DNA of 64,000 nucleotides from Pelodera strongyloides (lineage: Eukaryota > Nematoda > Chromadorea > Rhabditida > Rhabditidae), in NCBI GenBank assembly GCA_036852015.1, contig JAANDG010000651.1, positions 1 to 64,000 of the forward strand, in the 5' to 3' direction. The notes beneath the pieces are model-generated. The model saw only the letters and a list, made by a program, of their open reading frames with translations. It was not told the origin of the DNA and did not search any database. The translations under genes were made by a program, and so were the position numbers. Every line of letters starts with the position of its first letter. Position 1 is the stretch's first letter. Below, piece by piece: positions 52,914 through 64,000 of this stretch.

Positions 52914-54994
52914 ATGATATTTGCCCCGCTAAGCCGTCCCAGCTCTACTACCATTGCTTGTCTATTCTTTACGTTGGATATCGTGTCCTCTGTGTTAGCT
53001 TGTGCATTATGGGACTTTCAAACGCACACTTTGGGACAAAATATGTTGTATGGAGGTTGGATATTTTTTTTCTGTGAATTATATTTATCAAATACAGTAT
53101 ATTATTTTATTTACTTATGTAATATTCTCGCATTGACCGTTGACTGCATAAAAATAATGTTCATCTTTTTATTTAGGTGGTATCCTTGCATCGTTTATTT
53201 TAAACCTTGCGATTTCTATATCTTTACACGTTGGATCGAAAAATAATCGGCCAATGTTATTTGTACCATTTCTAATTTGCGCAACGATTCATGCTATAGT
53301 CAGGTTTGGCTTTAGACTAATATCATTTTGTGTAAATCGGTTACATAGAGTATAAGTATAATGGTATCGTGAAGTATCGTGAACATTTACAGTATTTTGG
53401 AACTACGCGAGAATATTTTTTCATTTTTCATATTAGATATGCACGTTTCGTGCAGAAGTACGGTAGTATTGACAGAATCACACCGATTTTTTTTGGGATA
53501 CTTGAAAACCCCATAAACAATCGACTTATTACAACCACATAAAAATAGTGAAGAGAAAGGAGAATACAGAAAGACAACCAAGTGATCGAACCGGTAGACT
53601 CTATTAAGGATTTAGGTGTTATCATTGATAGAAACTTAACTTTTTCTAAGCATATAAATGTTAAAACAAGTGCAGCTATTATGCGTTGTAGACAGTTAAT
53701 AGCAACTTTTCCACGTGCTTCTATTGAAGTATATACGAAGCTCTTTGTTAATTATGTTCGCCCCATTATTGAATATGCGTCTGAAATTATAAGTCCCGAT
53801 ATTTCAACTCGAACTGTGTAGGCAGCTGGAAAGACCGCAACGGTTATTTTCAAAAATAATTTGCTCTAGAAATAACATTAGAGGTTCATACCGTTACAGA
53901 CTTTCAGCTATGCAAATTGACCCTTTGTTTGTAAGAAGGAGAAGGACAGATTTGATAACATTTTTCAAGTTTGTTACAAATGATTATTCTTTCCCTTTCC
54001 GAAAATATGTAACTCTCAAGGCAGATGTATCTCGCATGCCCTGCAGGCCACATAGATATGTTATTCGCAAAACTAAGCTAAAGTTTCTAAATAAGAACTG
54101 GTTCTTTGCACGTGTTTTCAACTACGTTAACAGACTTCCCTCGGAACTAAATCAATGCAGTAATATAAGTGACATCATACAAGTTATTGATTCTTCAAGA
54201 GGAGTCTTTGATAATCCAGTACCGGCATTCTTCCTTTAATTAATTTGTGCACACATATAATATTCGCTACTCTATATTTTATTAGTAATTCGTGTCCATT
54301 TGTTTGTGTTCTGTGTAATGTGTTTTATTCATGTTGTATTATGTTACGTTTTGACTTCGTTAATTGGTATTCTGTATGTTTGTATGTTTTATGTATTTCT
54401 TTGTTTATAAGGAATTACCATTCAGTATCCTTTTGGTCCCTCGTCAGTATACGTGCGTTGTGAAGCGCCGTGTCTTAGGGTTCCTGTTGGTTGACATTTG
54501 ACATCATTATTACACTGCATGCTGTTTCTTTGTTTATTTATTTATTGTCTTCCAATAAACCATATATATATATATATATTTTAGCATTTCGGCTGTATTT
54601 ATTTTCACAATTTCTTTCTTGGATCACGTGTTTATGGGACAAGATTTAACAGATTTTTATGGTGCGGTAATTTTTTTTAAATTTTTTTCTAGTTTTTTTT
54701 ATGGAATCGAGAAATGTGTTAGGGTTCCCTTCGTTAGTTTATGTAGTGAATTTCTGAAGAATTGTCAAAGTGAAACAAATTAGAAGTTATTTTCAATCTT
54801 CATAAAAAGTATGTAATTACACTGCCACTTATATAGTTACTAATTTATAATTACCGTTTATTTTTTAAGGTATCGTAATCTTCTCTTGCCTTCTATGCTT
54901 CTGGGTGTGGACTGCAATTTTGGTACGTGAGGATCGGCAAAAAGCTCGAAAACTTTCTGGAGCACATCAAATACTTCAGGAAGATTTTGTTTGA
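52914..54994 (+). CDS. Small four-transmembrane protein, 156 aa, function unknown
   Basis: Exons 52914-53055, 53177-53303, 54585-54661 and 54870-54994 are in phase. Four hydrophobic segments are visible: TIACLFFTLDIVSSVLACAL, GILASFILNLAISISL, FVPFLICATIHAIV running into AVFIFTISFL, and IVIFSCLLCFWVWTAIL, followed by a basic cytosolic tail (REDRQKARKL) ending EDFV. This is the layout of nematode tetraspan families of unknown function; tetraspanin Cys motifs (CCG) are absent. The acceptor TTCCAG sits directly at the first ATG, so the start may be trans-spliced or an upstream exon may exist. The second intron (53304-54584) contains a LINE fragment. A GTGCGG donor is used at 54662. Confidence 0.65.
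53405..53520. repeat. Repeat shared with 37945-38065
   Basis: Both contain AGAATATTTTTT, TTCGTGCAGAA, TACGGTAGTATTGACAGAA and GGGATACTTG in the same order. One copy lies in a receptor intron, this one in the four-TM gene intron beside the LINE fragment. Confidence 0.75.
53582..54583 (+). mobile_element. 5'-truncated LINE fragment (C-terminal part of reverse transcriptase)
   Basis: The open frame 53582-53821 has SIKDLGVIIDRNLTFSKHIN and FVNYVRPIIEYASEI; after a break the frame 53910-54239 has PLFVRRRRTDLITFFK, FFARVFNYVNRLPSEL and NPVPAFFL, the post-RT region typical of CR1/Jockey-type LINEs. It ends in AATAAACC followed by (TA)n at 54562-54580. It lies inside an intron of the four-TM gene, in the sense orientation. 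Confidence 0.85.
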
Positions 54995-56513
54995 GTTTTA
55001 TTCAACGAAGTGGAATGAAAGATTAAAGCGGTATGGCACGTGGTTTGTGTAAAATATCTGCACATTTGGCGCAGTCGGGTATAAAAATTGCATATGAATC
55101 ATGAGAATGCACTTGTCCAGCAAACATTTCAAATACTTTACTACCAAAAATAGTCGTCACTCTTTTTTTCCTTTTTACTGTATTTTTTTCACTCACACGC
55201 AAGATGTATTGATTGTGTTGATTTAACGTTTGGCGAAGATATTTTTGTTTTATTTTCTTTGCTGAAGGGTTCTATCTAAATAACCTGAGAGATACGAACC
55301 GCTCTTCAAAAGTTATTGCACATTTGAGTTTTCATTCAGTTATCCCCAGTGATCTATAATAATAATAATAATTTATTGACACATTATATAAACTATATAT
55401 TTTATATAATATTATAATATTATAGACACTTATATATTTTATACAATGTGTCAATAAATTATTCTTATCTATTCATTTTTAAAATTATAGCCATAAATCC
55501 CCTGACCTGTACTATTCAACCAAACAATCAGTCTTACCCATGAATTATAGCCTTTGTTTCATTTGAAGATTGTAACAAAGTGCCACATTTTTTTTGTTTA
55601 GTTTCCAATTTGACTGGCTCAATAAGATTTAATTTTATCCTTTATTTTGTATTTTTTTTTAATTGCCTGAGCAAAACGGGTGCCATCAGACGAGTGAGTA
55701 TACCATTTCATAATCAAATAAACGTTTTTTTATATTTTTATTTTGAAGTTTTAAGTTTATTTAGGATACACTGCGTCAGGCAGCACTCATTATTTACCTC
55801 CGGCCCTCGTGTGCTAAATGTTATTTGCACAATATAATATAAACACACAAAATATACAAAAATACATTGACATATATATATATATATATATCAATTAACA
55901 ATTTGTTATTATTATCTGAAGTTACCGTAGTCTGAAGAGCATGCTTAAAATAGTCGGACCAAACGTAATATTATCCCAATTTTACATTTGTACGCGTTCG
56001 AGCAGCGCAGTGGTAGTGTACGAACCCTATGTTGTGTTACGAGGAAATACATTGTACAAGTATTTATTTTCAGTGCACCATCCACGTGCCAATTTGCAAC
56101 ACATAAATGCAGTTGAACCCGCTAATTGTCAGTTTAGAGTCGTAATTACAGGTGTTAGCAATTAACCAGGAAAACTGAAGAGAAGCTATTTAAAAATTGA
56201 TCATTTCGAGAAAGCAGGTTTCCGAACTTTTCTTACTAGTTTGTTGTATCTGGTTTTTCTCCTTGAATGCTTTGCAAAGAATATAAAGAGTAAACCCAAA
56301 CTATGTTAGCGCTATCGCGCTAACAAAGGATGTTATGTATACAAAAAATTAGCTATCCGAAGAAACTCGTAAAGCATTTGCTGTCCTCTAAATTTTATCC
56401 TGTGAAAATAATTCCAAACAAAAACTAAAAATAAACTCTCTTTTGTTTATTGTTTACATTCGTTTTATATTTCAAAATTCATTCTCACATTTTTTTCTTT
56501 AGAAAATAATCAA
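54995..56513. other. Intergenic before Ly6-type gene; long AT hairpin
   Basis: At about 55356-55466, AATAATTTATTGACACATTG-like sequence is mirrored around an AT core (AATTTATTGACACATTATAT and ACAATGTGTCAATAAATT), giving a stable hairpin. (TA)n runs at 55871-55890. No gene was recognised. Confidence 0.5.
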
Positions 56514-59500
56514 ATGTATACAATTGTTTTGACGTTATTTATTGGACTCTTGACAAATAAAGCATACGCAATCGAATGCATTCTAAATACTTTCTGGACG
56601 AGCTATAATCCAAAGTTAGTGTTTATAAATGATATACTTCAAAGAATTCATAAAACTAAAATATTGAAGGTGTCGTAAATTAAAGCAGTTGACGCTCGCA
56701 ACACCACTTTGTCTTATATACAGAAAGCAGACATCAGCTGTATAGTATAGGACGTATAGGTCTACTGTAAAAAATGTCACTTGGAAAGTTCGCGTGTGAT
56801 ATAACAGTCCCAACATGCTCTTAACAAACTAAATAGAAAAAAAGTGAAAAAAAAAAAGAGAGTGTGAAGTGAGCCTGTAATCTCCCAACAGACAGAATGA
56901 GCATTTAATTTGTACGATACATACATTTAGCCAAACTTGCACTGGAGACTTTTGCTTTTCCTACGTTGGGGATCTTTCACCTCAACAGGTCGGTTCGAGA
57001 TTTGTAGCTCTGTATGATATTACTTATATGTAGTTAACCAAAGATATAGTTTTGCAAGCACTGAATTACATTGATTAGTTGACTTACACACTTACACTTA
57101 ACTCTACGTAATTAGATTTGTAAGCTAAACTAAGAATTCAAGTGTATTTTAAAAGGTTGTCAAAACACGGTGGCTTTAACTAACCGTATATTGGTTTAAT
57201 AATTATAGATATACAACAATACTTTATTACATCAAGAAGATTGTCCCAAAAAGGAAAACAATTGAAATTATTCACTTTTCCAATAGAAATCAGCTTCAGG
57301 GGTGTGTTACTGGCCTAAGATTGAATAATGGTTGTTTTACGAACGCAAACATATACAATGCTACATTTTGCATTTGCAGGTAAATTCATCGATTTATGGA
57401 AAATGTTATTTTTGGTTAAAATTCGGTGATAATTATCATAATTTATTACATCAAAAAGATGTGCACAATAACACATATAATTCATATTAAAAATAACACA
57501 AATAAGAGAGCAAACCTGAAATCAGGATCAGGGAACGGTGTGCAAATAATGGGGCATTGAACTAGGGTGTTAATTAGCAGAGCACTGAAATCCCAGTAAC
57601 TGGACACTAATGCCAGTGGTTAAATGAACAAAGGACATGGCGCGTTGCATGCATTTATGTCGATGACACGTGTGCGAGTGAATGACTGTGCGATCGAATT
57701 TGCTTCACAAACTGGCATACGCATTTCAGGGAAACTATGCGCTCTCAAGGCGTAGATCGCTTCACTAATGTTGTACTGAGGCCATATTCACCACTCCCCA
57801 TGGGGAATTCCCCGTCTTTTTTTCTTCGTGCCTCACATTAGAATGCTATTTTCTTTCCTCAGGGACAATTTCCCCGAGGGCATCGGAGTGGTGAATAGGT
57901 CCTCCGGAGTCCCGAAGTAGGGAAGTGGATTCCGTTTCTAAAAAAAATGCAGACTTCAGATAAAAAGGTATTCACGAACTGGTGAAGAAGATAGGCATCA
58001 AATAACGTTAAACGCCACAAAAAAAAATAAAACGTAATTAATGTCTTCAGTGAGGATTATTGTAACGAAAACACCGCGAACATACAAGGACAAGCTATTG
58101 GCGAAGTGGAGTGTAGATATTATACTGACAACAGAGGATCGGTATGATTTATTGATAATTCACTAGTTAATTAAATCATATTAGATTAAATATGCGTTGA
58201 TTCGTAATCAACATCGTTTTCTCTCTGAACTCTTGTGGACCTACGGGTTTATGTATTGTTGGTGGAAATTATTTCTCCAAATATGTATTTCATTTAAATA
58301 CGTTGATTTTTCTTTTTCATCGTCTCTCACGGCGTTTCTTCTAATGAGTATAATAAATATTCAAATATTCAAAAAAATTTAAGTAGTACTACACTAAGAA
58401 AACTGTATCAGTTTGAAATTTTAGAGGAGAAAAGATTATGGTAATGTGTTAGTTTTTGCAAACTTGAAATTTAACTTATTGTTCCTCATGAATCATGAAC
58501 CGTGTAATAATTTATTTTATTTATTAAATAACATCACAGGGTGTTAATCACAATGAAATGATGAAGAGAAAGTAGTATACATATGATACGTCCTGTTGTC
58601 GTTGGTTAGCAAACACGTAATTGGATAAACAAAATGGAATATCAAGCGTAATGTATGCTACAGACGTCAGGCATATCAGAGTTTTGCAACTTTTTGCCAC
58701 GATCGTACGCTATAATGAGATATTCCTGGAATAATACGATTCACGAGCCTATTCATGTTATTTAGATTGATGAGTACACATCAGCTGATGCTCACGTTTG
58801 TGTCTCTGATGGAAAATTTTACGTATGTTCTTCATACTGTATCTCCGGTGCGTAACCGCCATAACCCATTAATCCTGATAAATAGATAAAGAGTGCCGGG
58901 TTATATCAACCGATTCCGCAGAAACGGTGCACCGGGGTCCAGTTTATTTCTGAAGCCGCACAATCGGACTAATCTTACATAACTATTTATGATTTGTCCC
59001 TTTAATGTTCTAGAACTTACATTAATTATCTTCTTTTTTTATGTGAATCAAGATGGTCAAGAGGAGTTCTACTTCAATAACCGACCACACTATAGTGATG
59101 TTCAACCGTACAATCTCTACGAGTTTAGGGTCAACATACACGGCCTATCCTCTTGTAATTACTGCTTCGAGTGGGTTATTGATTATTGATAATTATACAG
59201 TGCGCTAGATGTTGAACAATGCTTTGCGTGTCCTTCTATTCTCTACCTGGGCTATTCAAAAATCTACATACCTCTTTTTGGGTAATTAAAACAAAACATT
59301 GAATGTACATAAGAATAAAGGAGATTAAAATGCAGTAGGTACTTTGACGAATAGGAAAAAAAGGAAAGTATAGAAAATTAATGAACAAAAATGTTGATGA
59401 TAAGAGATAATCGATGTTTTTTATCGATTACCTATTATCATCGACCTGCCAGTTATTGAAACTCATTGTGGACAGCTGAATTCTCTTTATGCAGCGTTGC

Positions 59501-62204
59501 TCGAACTTTGCTGGATTTTTTATTATAATTTATATTCATTGGCATGAGCTGCATACGAATGCTGATGTACTCGATGTGTTTCAAAAACCGGCCGGTATGC
59601 TGCACTTCCCATTGTTGTAAACTCGTGACATGTTGTGTATTTACGGGATTACACATGTGTTTTCACTTTGCTTACCGTAATTCTTCAGCTTTTACTATTT
59701 TGGAGAGACTTACGCTTTCGAATACGACAATGGTACTTTGGAGTACTTTCAGGTGTGCAAAAAGGTCGGAGAATTCATTCTTTGTGTTATTTCGACTCAT
59801 TATAACCGTTCAAGAGGGGTTTATTAGTTTAGTTAGCTTATATAATAACGGTTGGCCGAATCTAGTCACTAGGAACTCTACACTACCACTCCTGACATGC
59901 GTCACTGTTGTAGAACTAAACGCATCGTGGGCAGCTGAATTCTTACGTATTTATGCAAAGATGTTCGAATTTAGCGCGATTTTTTATTCTAATTTATGTT
60001 TATTTGAATAAGCTGCATAAGAATGCAACTGCCCTTCAAAAACAAGCCGGTATTTAAAACACTAAAGTATGTGTAGTCTAACTATAAAGCATCTTTATAG
60101 AAAACTTTTTACATTTTTTCACTTCAATACGCTATTTGCTTCTTTATTTCAGTACAATTAGTATTTCAGAATAATTGCAACAATTTGAAGAAAGACGATG
60201 TAGTAATAAAAGGGGCGGATTCTGTCACGTGCGTACTGCATAACGGTAGGACACAGAATTTTAGATAACAATCTTCTTATTATATAAAAGAGTAACTGTA
60301 GCCTAATTTGCATACCGATGTGCGTTACGGAAATGCAAATTTCGTGTTCGGCTATAAAAAGAATTTCGCAGCTCAATATCGAAGTATGCATATGCAATTG
60401 GTTCCTATTATGTGAATTTCTTATGATGTGTTTGAAGCTTTGTATATAAGTATGCCCATGCTAAACCAACCATATTTCCGTATAAGTCGCCTGGCAAAAT
60501 TGAAGAATACTACCCCACTGAAGAATACTACCCAAATTTGAAATATACTACCCCAAATGTATGGGGGTAGCATTTTGTAGCATGCAAAGTACTACCCCAC
60601 CATTGAAGAACACTACCCCTTTTTACATTTTATTACCCAAGTCAAGGGGGTAGTAAATTGTAAGAAAGGGGTAGTGTTCTTCAATGGTGGGGTAGTGTTC
60701 TTCAATGGCGGGGTAGTGATCTTCAAACCCTAGGTAATCTTGAATTACGCTACCCCCTACATGTGAAAATACTACCCCTTCTTACAAAATATTACCCCCA
60801 ACCATTGGCTTTTAATACCCCATGTGAAAAATTACAAAATACTACCCCCATCAATTGAATATGACTACCCCACCATTGAATATGACTACCCCACCAATTG
60901 AATATGACTACCCCACCAATTGAATAACATTACCCCACTAGAAAGGGGTAGTATTTTGTAAAGACAGCGGGGTAGTATTTTGTAAAATGGGGGTATTATT
61001 TTGCATGGGGTAATATTTTTCAAAAAGGGGTAGTGTTCTTCAATCCAGGCGGTAGTGTTCTTCAATTCTACCAAATCGCCTCAGGCGGCGTGAGCCGACT
61101 GGTAATACATATAATTGTTGATATACGACCCATTACGGGAGAAGATAGATTTATTCAAGATCGATCTCCGAGCATTTACGACTCCCGGAGTAAAACATCT
61201 TTTCTCCGGGAATAAAGGCAATTCTATCTGTGTCTTTGATGTTTTACTCGCGAGTTGTAAATGCTCGAAGACCTTTGACTACATATTATATACTATCTAC
61301 TTCGTACACAATAAATGTGTAACACACAATTTGATAGGTTGTTGCCATACCAATCTCTTTGGGAATTACATAGCTAGTGCTAAACATTAGGTCGCTAATG
61401 AGGCCGTAGTCCCGTAGCCTTTGGTAGTATAATTCTACTATAAACTAGCAAGAACCGCAAAACGTGATTGTACTACGTAAAATTTAGATATTTTGGTGCC
61501 GCACATGAAATTGTAAACCCACTTTCCAATGACACATTTCTAGGCATGGCATGTTTTTCCTAGCGTGCCTTTAATCACCAACCTGCATTTTGCTGTATGA
61601 TCTGACTATGTATATTTATGTAGTTGCATTTTTTCAGTATGGGCTGGCGTCGACGCAACATGTATGGGACATTTCTGTGTTATTTCAATAAAACCCGAAA
61701 TCATTGATTACGATACTGGTGAGACAAAAAATGTCACATTTCAGTACTGTATGTCAACTAGCACACGGGAAGCCGAGGATGTCATTGGGGTACGGTATAT
61801 ATTTTAAGGCACAAATAATTATAAGGCAATTGCTCGATAAACCTTGTATATAACTATATTATCACGCGCTGTGATCGTACGGAATCATCCCCTTTCTGTG
61901 GAACTTGTCTACCTGAGTTTTCCTATATAGTGTCTCTCATTTTCCCTCAAAATGTTATAACCAGATAAAAAAAATGTAGATGACTCAATTATTTATATTG
62001 TTCAAGGTTGGAATGTATCAACTCTGGGCTACACATTACGTCTGCAACACTCCGCTTTGTAATAGCAATGTTACTACGGCTGTGGAGGCCATTGAGGAAT
62101 ATAAAGCAATGGTTTTGGCCGATCCTGAATTGGCACATCGTGCGAGCACACCTTTACAATACTCAATTATCGTTGTTGGTCTCTGTCTGTTGATACATTT
62201 TTAG
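56514..62204 (+). CDS. GPI-anchored protein with several Ly6/uPAR-like three-finger modules
   Basis: Ten exons in phase: 56514-56614, 56931-56988, 57294-57379, 58051-58141, 58766-58847, 59053-59170, 59689-59752, 60170-60245, 61638-61789, 62007-62204; 341 aa. The signal peptide MYTIVLTLFIGLLTNKAYA is followed by module 1 (IECILNTF, QTCTGDFCFSY, LQGCVTG, FCICSEDYCN). A less regular middle follows (VECRYY, HVCVSDGKFYVCSSYC). The C-terminal module has SSCNYCFDFYY, NNCNNL, VTCVLHN, CMGHFCV, YCMSTS and YVCNTPLCN; the closing CN is the Ly6 hallmark. The end is a hydrophobic tail (YSIIVVGLCLLIHF) after a Ser/Thr-containing spacer, fitting a GPI signal. Family members act at neuronal or epithelial surfaces, often modulating receptors; the partner here is unknown. 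A CTTTAG acceptor lies 11 nt before the ATG. The 1.4-kb intron 8 is almost entirely repeat. Confidence 0.85.
57781..57904. repeat. Family D palindromic element, copy 2 (intronic)
   Basis: GGCCATATTCACCACTCCCC at the left and GGAGTGGTGAATAGGTCC at the right, with GGGGAATTCCCCGTC and GACAATTTCCCCGAGGG inside. Same element as 1131-1276. Confidence 0.8.
59450..59600. repeat. Family A MITE (diverged) in Ly6 gene intron
   Basis: The left end is decayed (CGACCTGCCAGTTATTGAAA); the right end TTTCAAAAACCGGCCGGTAT is clear. Confidence 0.7.
59918..60060. repeat. Family A MITE (diverged) in Ly6 gene intron
   Basis: The core CGCATCGTGGGCAGCTGAAT, TTCTTACGTATTTATGC and ATTCTAATTTATG match family A. The right end AAAACAAGCCGGTATTTAAA is decayed. 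Confidence 0.7.
60487..61086. repeat. 600-bp palindrome built of ACTACCCC / GGGGTAGT words
   Basis: Starts CGCCTGGCAAAATTGAAGAA and ends TTCTTCAATTCTACCAAATC GCC in mirrored order. The left half has repeated TACTACCCCA and TGAAGAACACTACCCC, the middle GGGGTAGTGTTCTTCAATGG, then more TACCCC words and finally GGGGTAGTATTTTG. It occupies most of the Ly6 gene intron 60246-61637. Confidence 0.85.
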
Positions 62205-62254
62205 GGTTACGTTTTGCTTTACACTGAACCAAACAAGCCCGTATTATGTGTACC

Positions 62255-62375
62255 GTTATTTATTCGTTTCGCTTTCTTCACCTTTGTGCTACCGTTGCTT
62301 TACTGGACAAAACTGTACGTTGCATATATTTTTCTCATGAATTGTATATGCACGTAATAAATTATTATTATTGTC
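62255..62375 (+). mobile_element. 3' end only of a LINE copy
   Basis: The stretch from CTTTGTGCTACCGTTGCTTT through GACAAAACTGTACGTTGCAT to TAATAAATTATTATTATTG is repeated almost exactly at 63465-63568, the 3' end of the next LINE. So only the terminal 110-120 bp of this copy was inserted. Confidence 0.8.
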
Positions 62376-63568
62376 ATGACCAAGTTTTATCGTGACCATG
62401 CGGACACTAAATTTTTTCTTTCGCACAAGAAACTTATTGCAAAGTTAGAGTGTATGGGGTTCCCCGATTATGTGTGTCGATGGATCAAGAATTGGCTTGA
62501 GGACAGAAAAATGTTTGTCAGGACTGCAAACTCCACTTCAGAAGTAATGAACTGTATTAGTGGTGTGCCCCAAGGTTCAGTTCTTGGTCCTATTCTGTTC
62601 TCTCTTTTTACATCTGATCTTGCTTCGGTTTTACGAAATTCTGGTACTCACTTTGTCATGTATGCTGATGATATTAAGATTTATAGAGTAATCAAATCAG
62701 CTAATGATGTTGTTCACTTGCAACAATCAATAGACTTGTTTATGAGTGGTCGGTTAGCTTTAGTTGCCGTTGGCACCTCACAAGTGTCAAGCACTATATA
62801 TTGGTGCTCGAAATCCCAAACCAGACTATATTTGCAATGGTACTGTAATTTCGAAGGTACTGAAGTTAAGGCTTAGGCTTTTTTATTACCGAAAATCTTA
62901 GTTTTTCTAGGCATGTGTCGTTTATTTGTAACCAGGCTCGAAAGAGGATGTTTGCACTTTTTCGTACACTAAAAACTCACAAAGCAAAGATCCTTGTTCT
63001 AGCTTATTGTTTATATGTGAGGTCTATTCTCGAATCAGGTTCCGTTGTATTTAACCCGTACAAGCAGAGAGACAAATTAGCCTTAGAAAAAATTCAACGA
63101 ATGTTTACCAAGCGTGTTTTTATACGATCTCATTTACTTAGATATGCTGATACGCCCCCTCCCAGTGTAAGAAATGACGCTTTGAAATTAGATTTACTTG
63201 TGAATCGTAGAAAAAGAGCAGATGCTAAATGCTACGAAAAATTTTAGCTGGGAAATGTGGTGCGAGCTTGCAGAGAATGTTCAAGTTCAGACCCTTTGCT
63301 ACTCTTCCCGTAGGGGCAGGAGTAGGATCGTTATTCCCAGAGCAACTAAAATGGTTCTAGGCATTCATTTGTACATAGAACTTCTATTATGATTGAGGAA
63401 ACTCCGCACTTAGCTTCATAGATTTCTGTATAATGTGTCACTTTATTTATTCTTCATTTTTGTATTTGTGCTACTGTTGACTGTTGCTTTACTCGACAAA
63501 ACTGTACGTTGCATATATTTTTCTCATGAATTTTATGTGTGCGTAATAAATTATTATTATTATTATTA
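62376..63568 (+). mobile_element. 5'-truncated LINE (reverse transcriptase domain) with intact 3' end
   Basis: The open frame 62376-62876 carries RT motifs LECMGFPDYVCRWIKNWL, GVPQGSVLGPILFSLF and FVMYADDIKIY; the YADD catalytic box is intact. A second frame 62915-63247 has KTHKAKILVLAYCLYVRSIL and LEKIQRMFTKRVF, the post-RT region. A frameshift or stops near 62830-62915 separate them. It ends in (ATT)n at 63543-63568. CR1/Jockey-like by motif. Too short to encode an endonuclease here. Confidence 0.9.
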
Positions 63569-64000
63569 TTAAATCGTTTTTCGGAGAAAATAGTCCGTTT
63601 TCATGTACAGATGTACAACATGTTCGACCGCAAAGCCCAACTAGTATGCAGAACAATAATTTATTCAAAGTTGATTTGATATATGTGAGAAATGGCTTGC
63701 CGCTGTGAAACGTTTGAAGTTCGTTTTTTTTCCTATTTTCATCATGGCATGTTGACAGTCAATGTTGGCTGCGCTGTGCTATTTCTCTCGTTGTTTGTCG
63801 AATGAATTTTCTTGCCCAAACCAAAGCGGCGCATCTGAAATAGTATTCTTCTATTGCTCATTTTCCTCGCTACACTATTGGTGTATTCCAAGTCTGATAA
63901 GCTATTACCAGGTAGCAGCCGGTTTTTGAAACATAGGTTGAATATAAAGAATTTCCGTAAGTTACCTTCAAAAGAGTAAAAATCTACCTCAATTCGACCT
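63569..64000. other. Window end, no gene; possible family A MITE end
   Basis: AT-rich sequence. CAGCCGGTTTTTGAAACATA at 63917 resembles a family A left end, but the element would run beyond the window. Confidence 0.4.

Noticed and set aside
55980..56165. Possible tRNA-derived sequence around GCGCAGTGGTAGTG
   Set aside because: No B-box or cloverleaf could be drawn around it.

Overview
The window looks like nuclear DNA of a rhabditid (clade V) nematode. The evidence is a hedgehog-related gene with a Hint/Hog module, nematode-style serpentine receptors, an interstitial (TTAGGC)n tract, short T-rich GT-AG introns, and TTTCAG-type acceptors 11-43 nt before several start codons, as expected for spliced-leader trans-splicing. 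Intron content is high and crowded with palindromic MITE-like elements. I cannot name the species. Gene models below are hand-assembled: each internal junction has GT/AG ends and, unless stated, matching phase, but no transcript evidence was available.

Layout. <1-5204 (+): 3' part of a hedgehog-related, quahog-like gene with a Hint autoprocessing domain. 5745-9157 (-): 7B2/secretogranin V, the PC2 chaperone, tail-to-tail with the previous gene. 10315-11364 (+): a small unrecognised gene. 11644-15071 (-): a secreted Thr-rich mucin with three cysteine modules. 16163-20795 (+): TIM50, divergent from the mucin. 20796-27217: 6.4 kb without a confident gene, T-rich on the + strand, with one candidate alternative terminal exon. 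27218-33887 (+): glutaminyl-peptide cyclotransferase in 11 exons. 35783-38875 (+): a complete seven-TM receptor. 39029-42085: a decayed RTE-type LINE. 42086-44430: only weak gene fragments. 44434-45509: four tandem 282-bp units, each with a tRNA-like gene. 45881-48471 (+): a second receptor-like gene that seems to lack TM3-4. 49418-52913: no gene. 52914-54994 (+): a small four-TM protein with a LINE fragment in an intron. 56514-62204 (+): a GPI-anchored protein with several Ly6/uPAR-like modules. 62255-63568: two LINE 3' pieces abutting. 63569-64000: nothing clear.

Functional themes. 7B2 and glutaminyl cyclase both act on peptide hormones in the secretory pathway (PC2 maturation; N-terminal pyroglutamate formation), and two chemoreceptors and a Ly6 protein are also surface or secretory products, but physical linkage here need not mean co-regulation. 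TIM50 is an unrelated mitochondrial housekeeping gene. At least eight repeat families with long terminal inverted repeats sit mostly inside introns; one family (CCGGCCGGTTTTTGAAACGC ends) has about ten copies.

The most distinctive observations are a 39-nt in-frame candidate cassette exon that would split the inhibitory C-terminal peptide of 7B2, the tandem tRNA-like array with an unusual C33 anticodon loop, the small unrecognised gene at 10.3 kb, the multi-module Ly6 protein, and a Gly-rich candidate alternative exon 1.6 kb downstream of TIM50.
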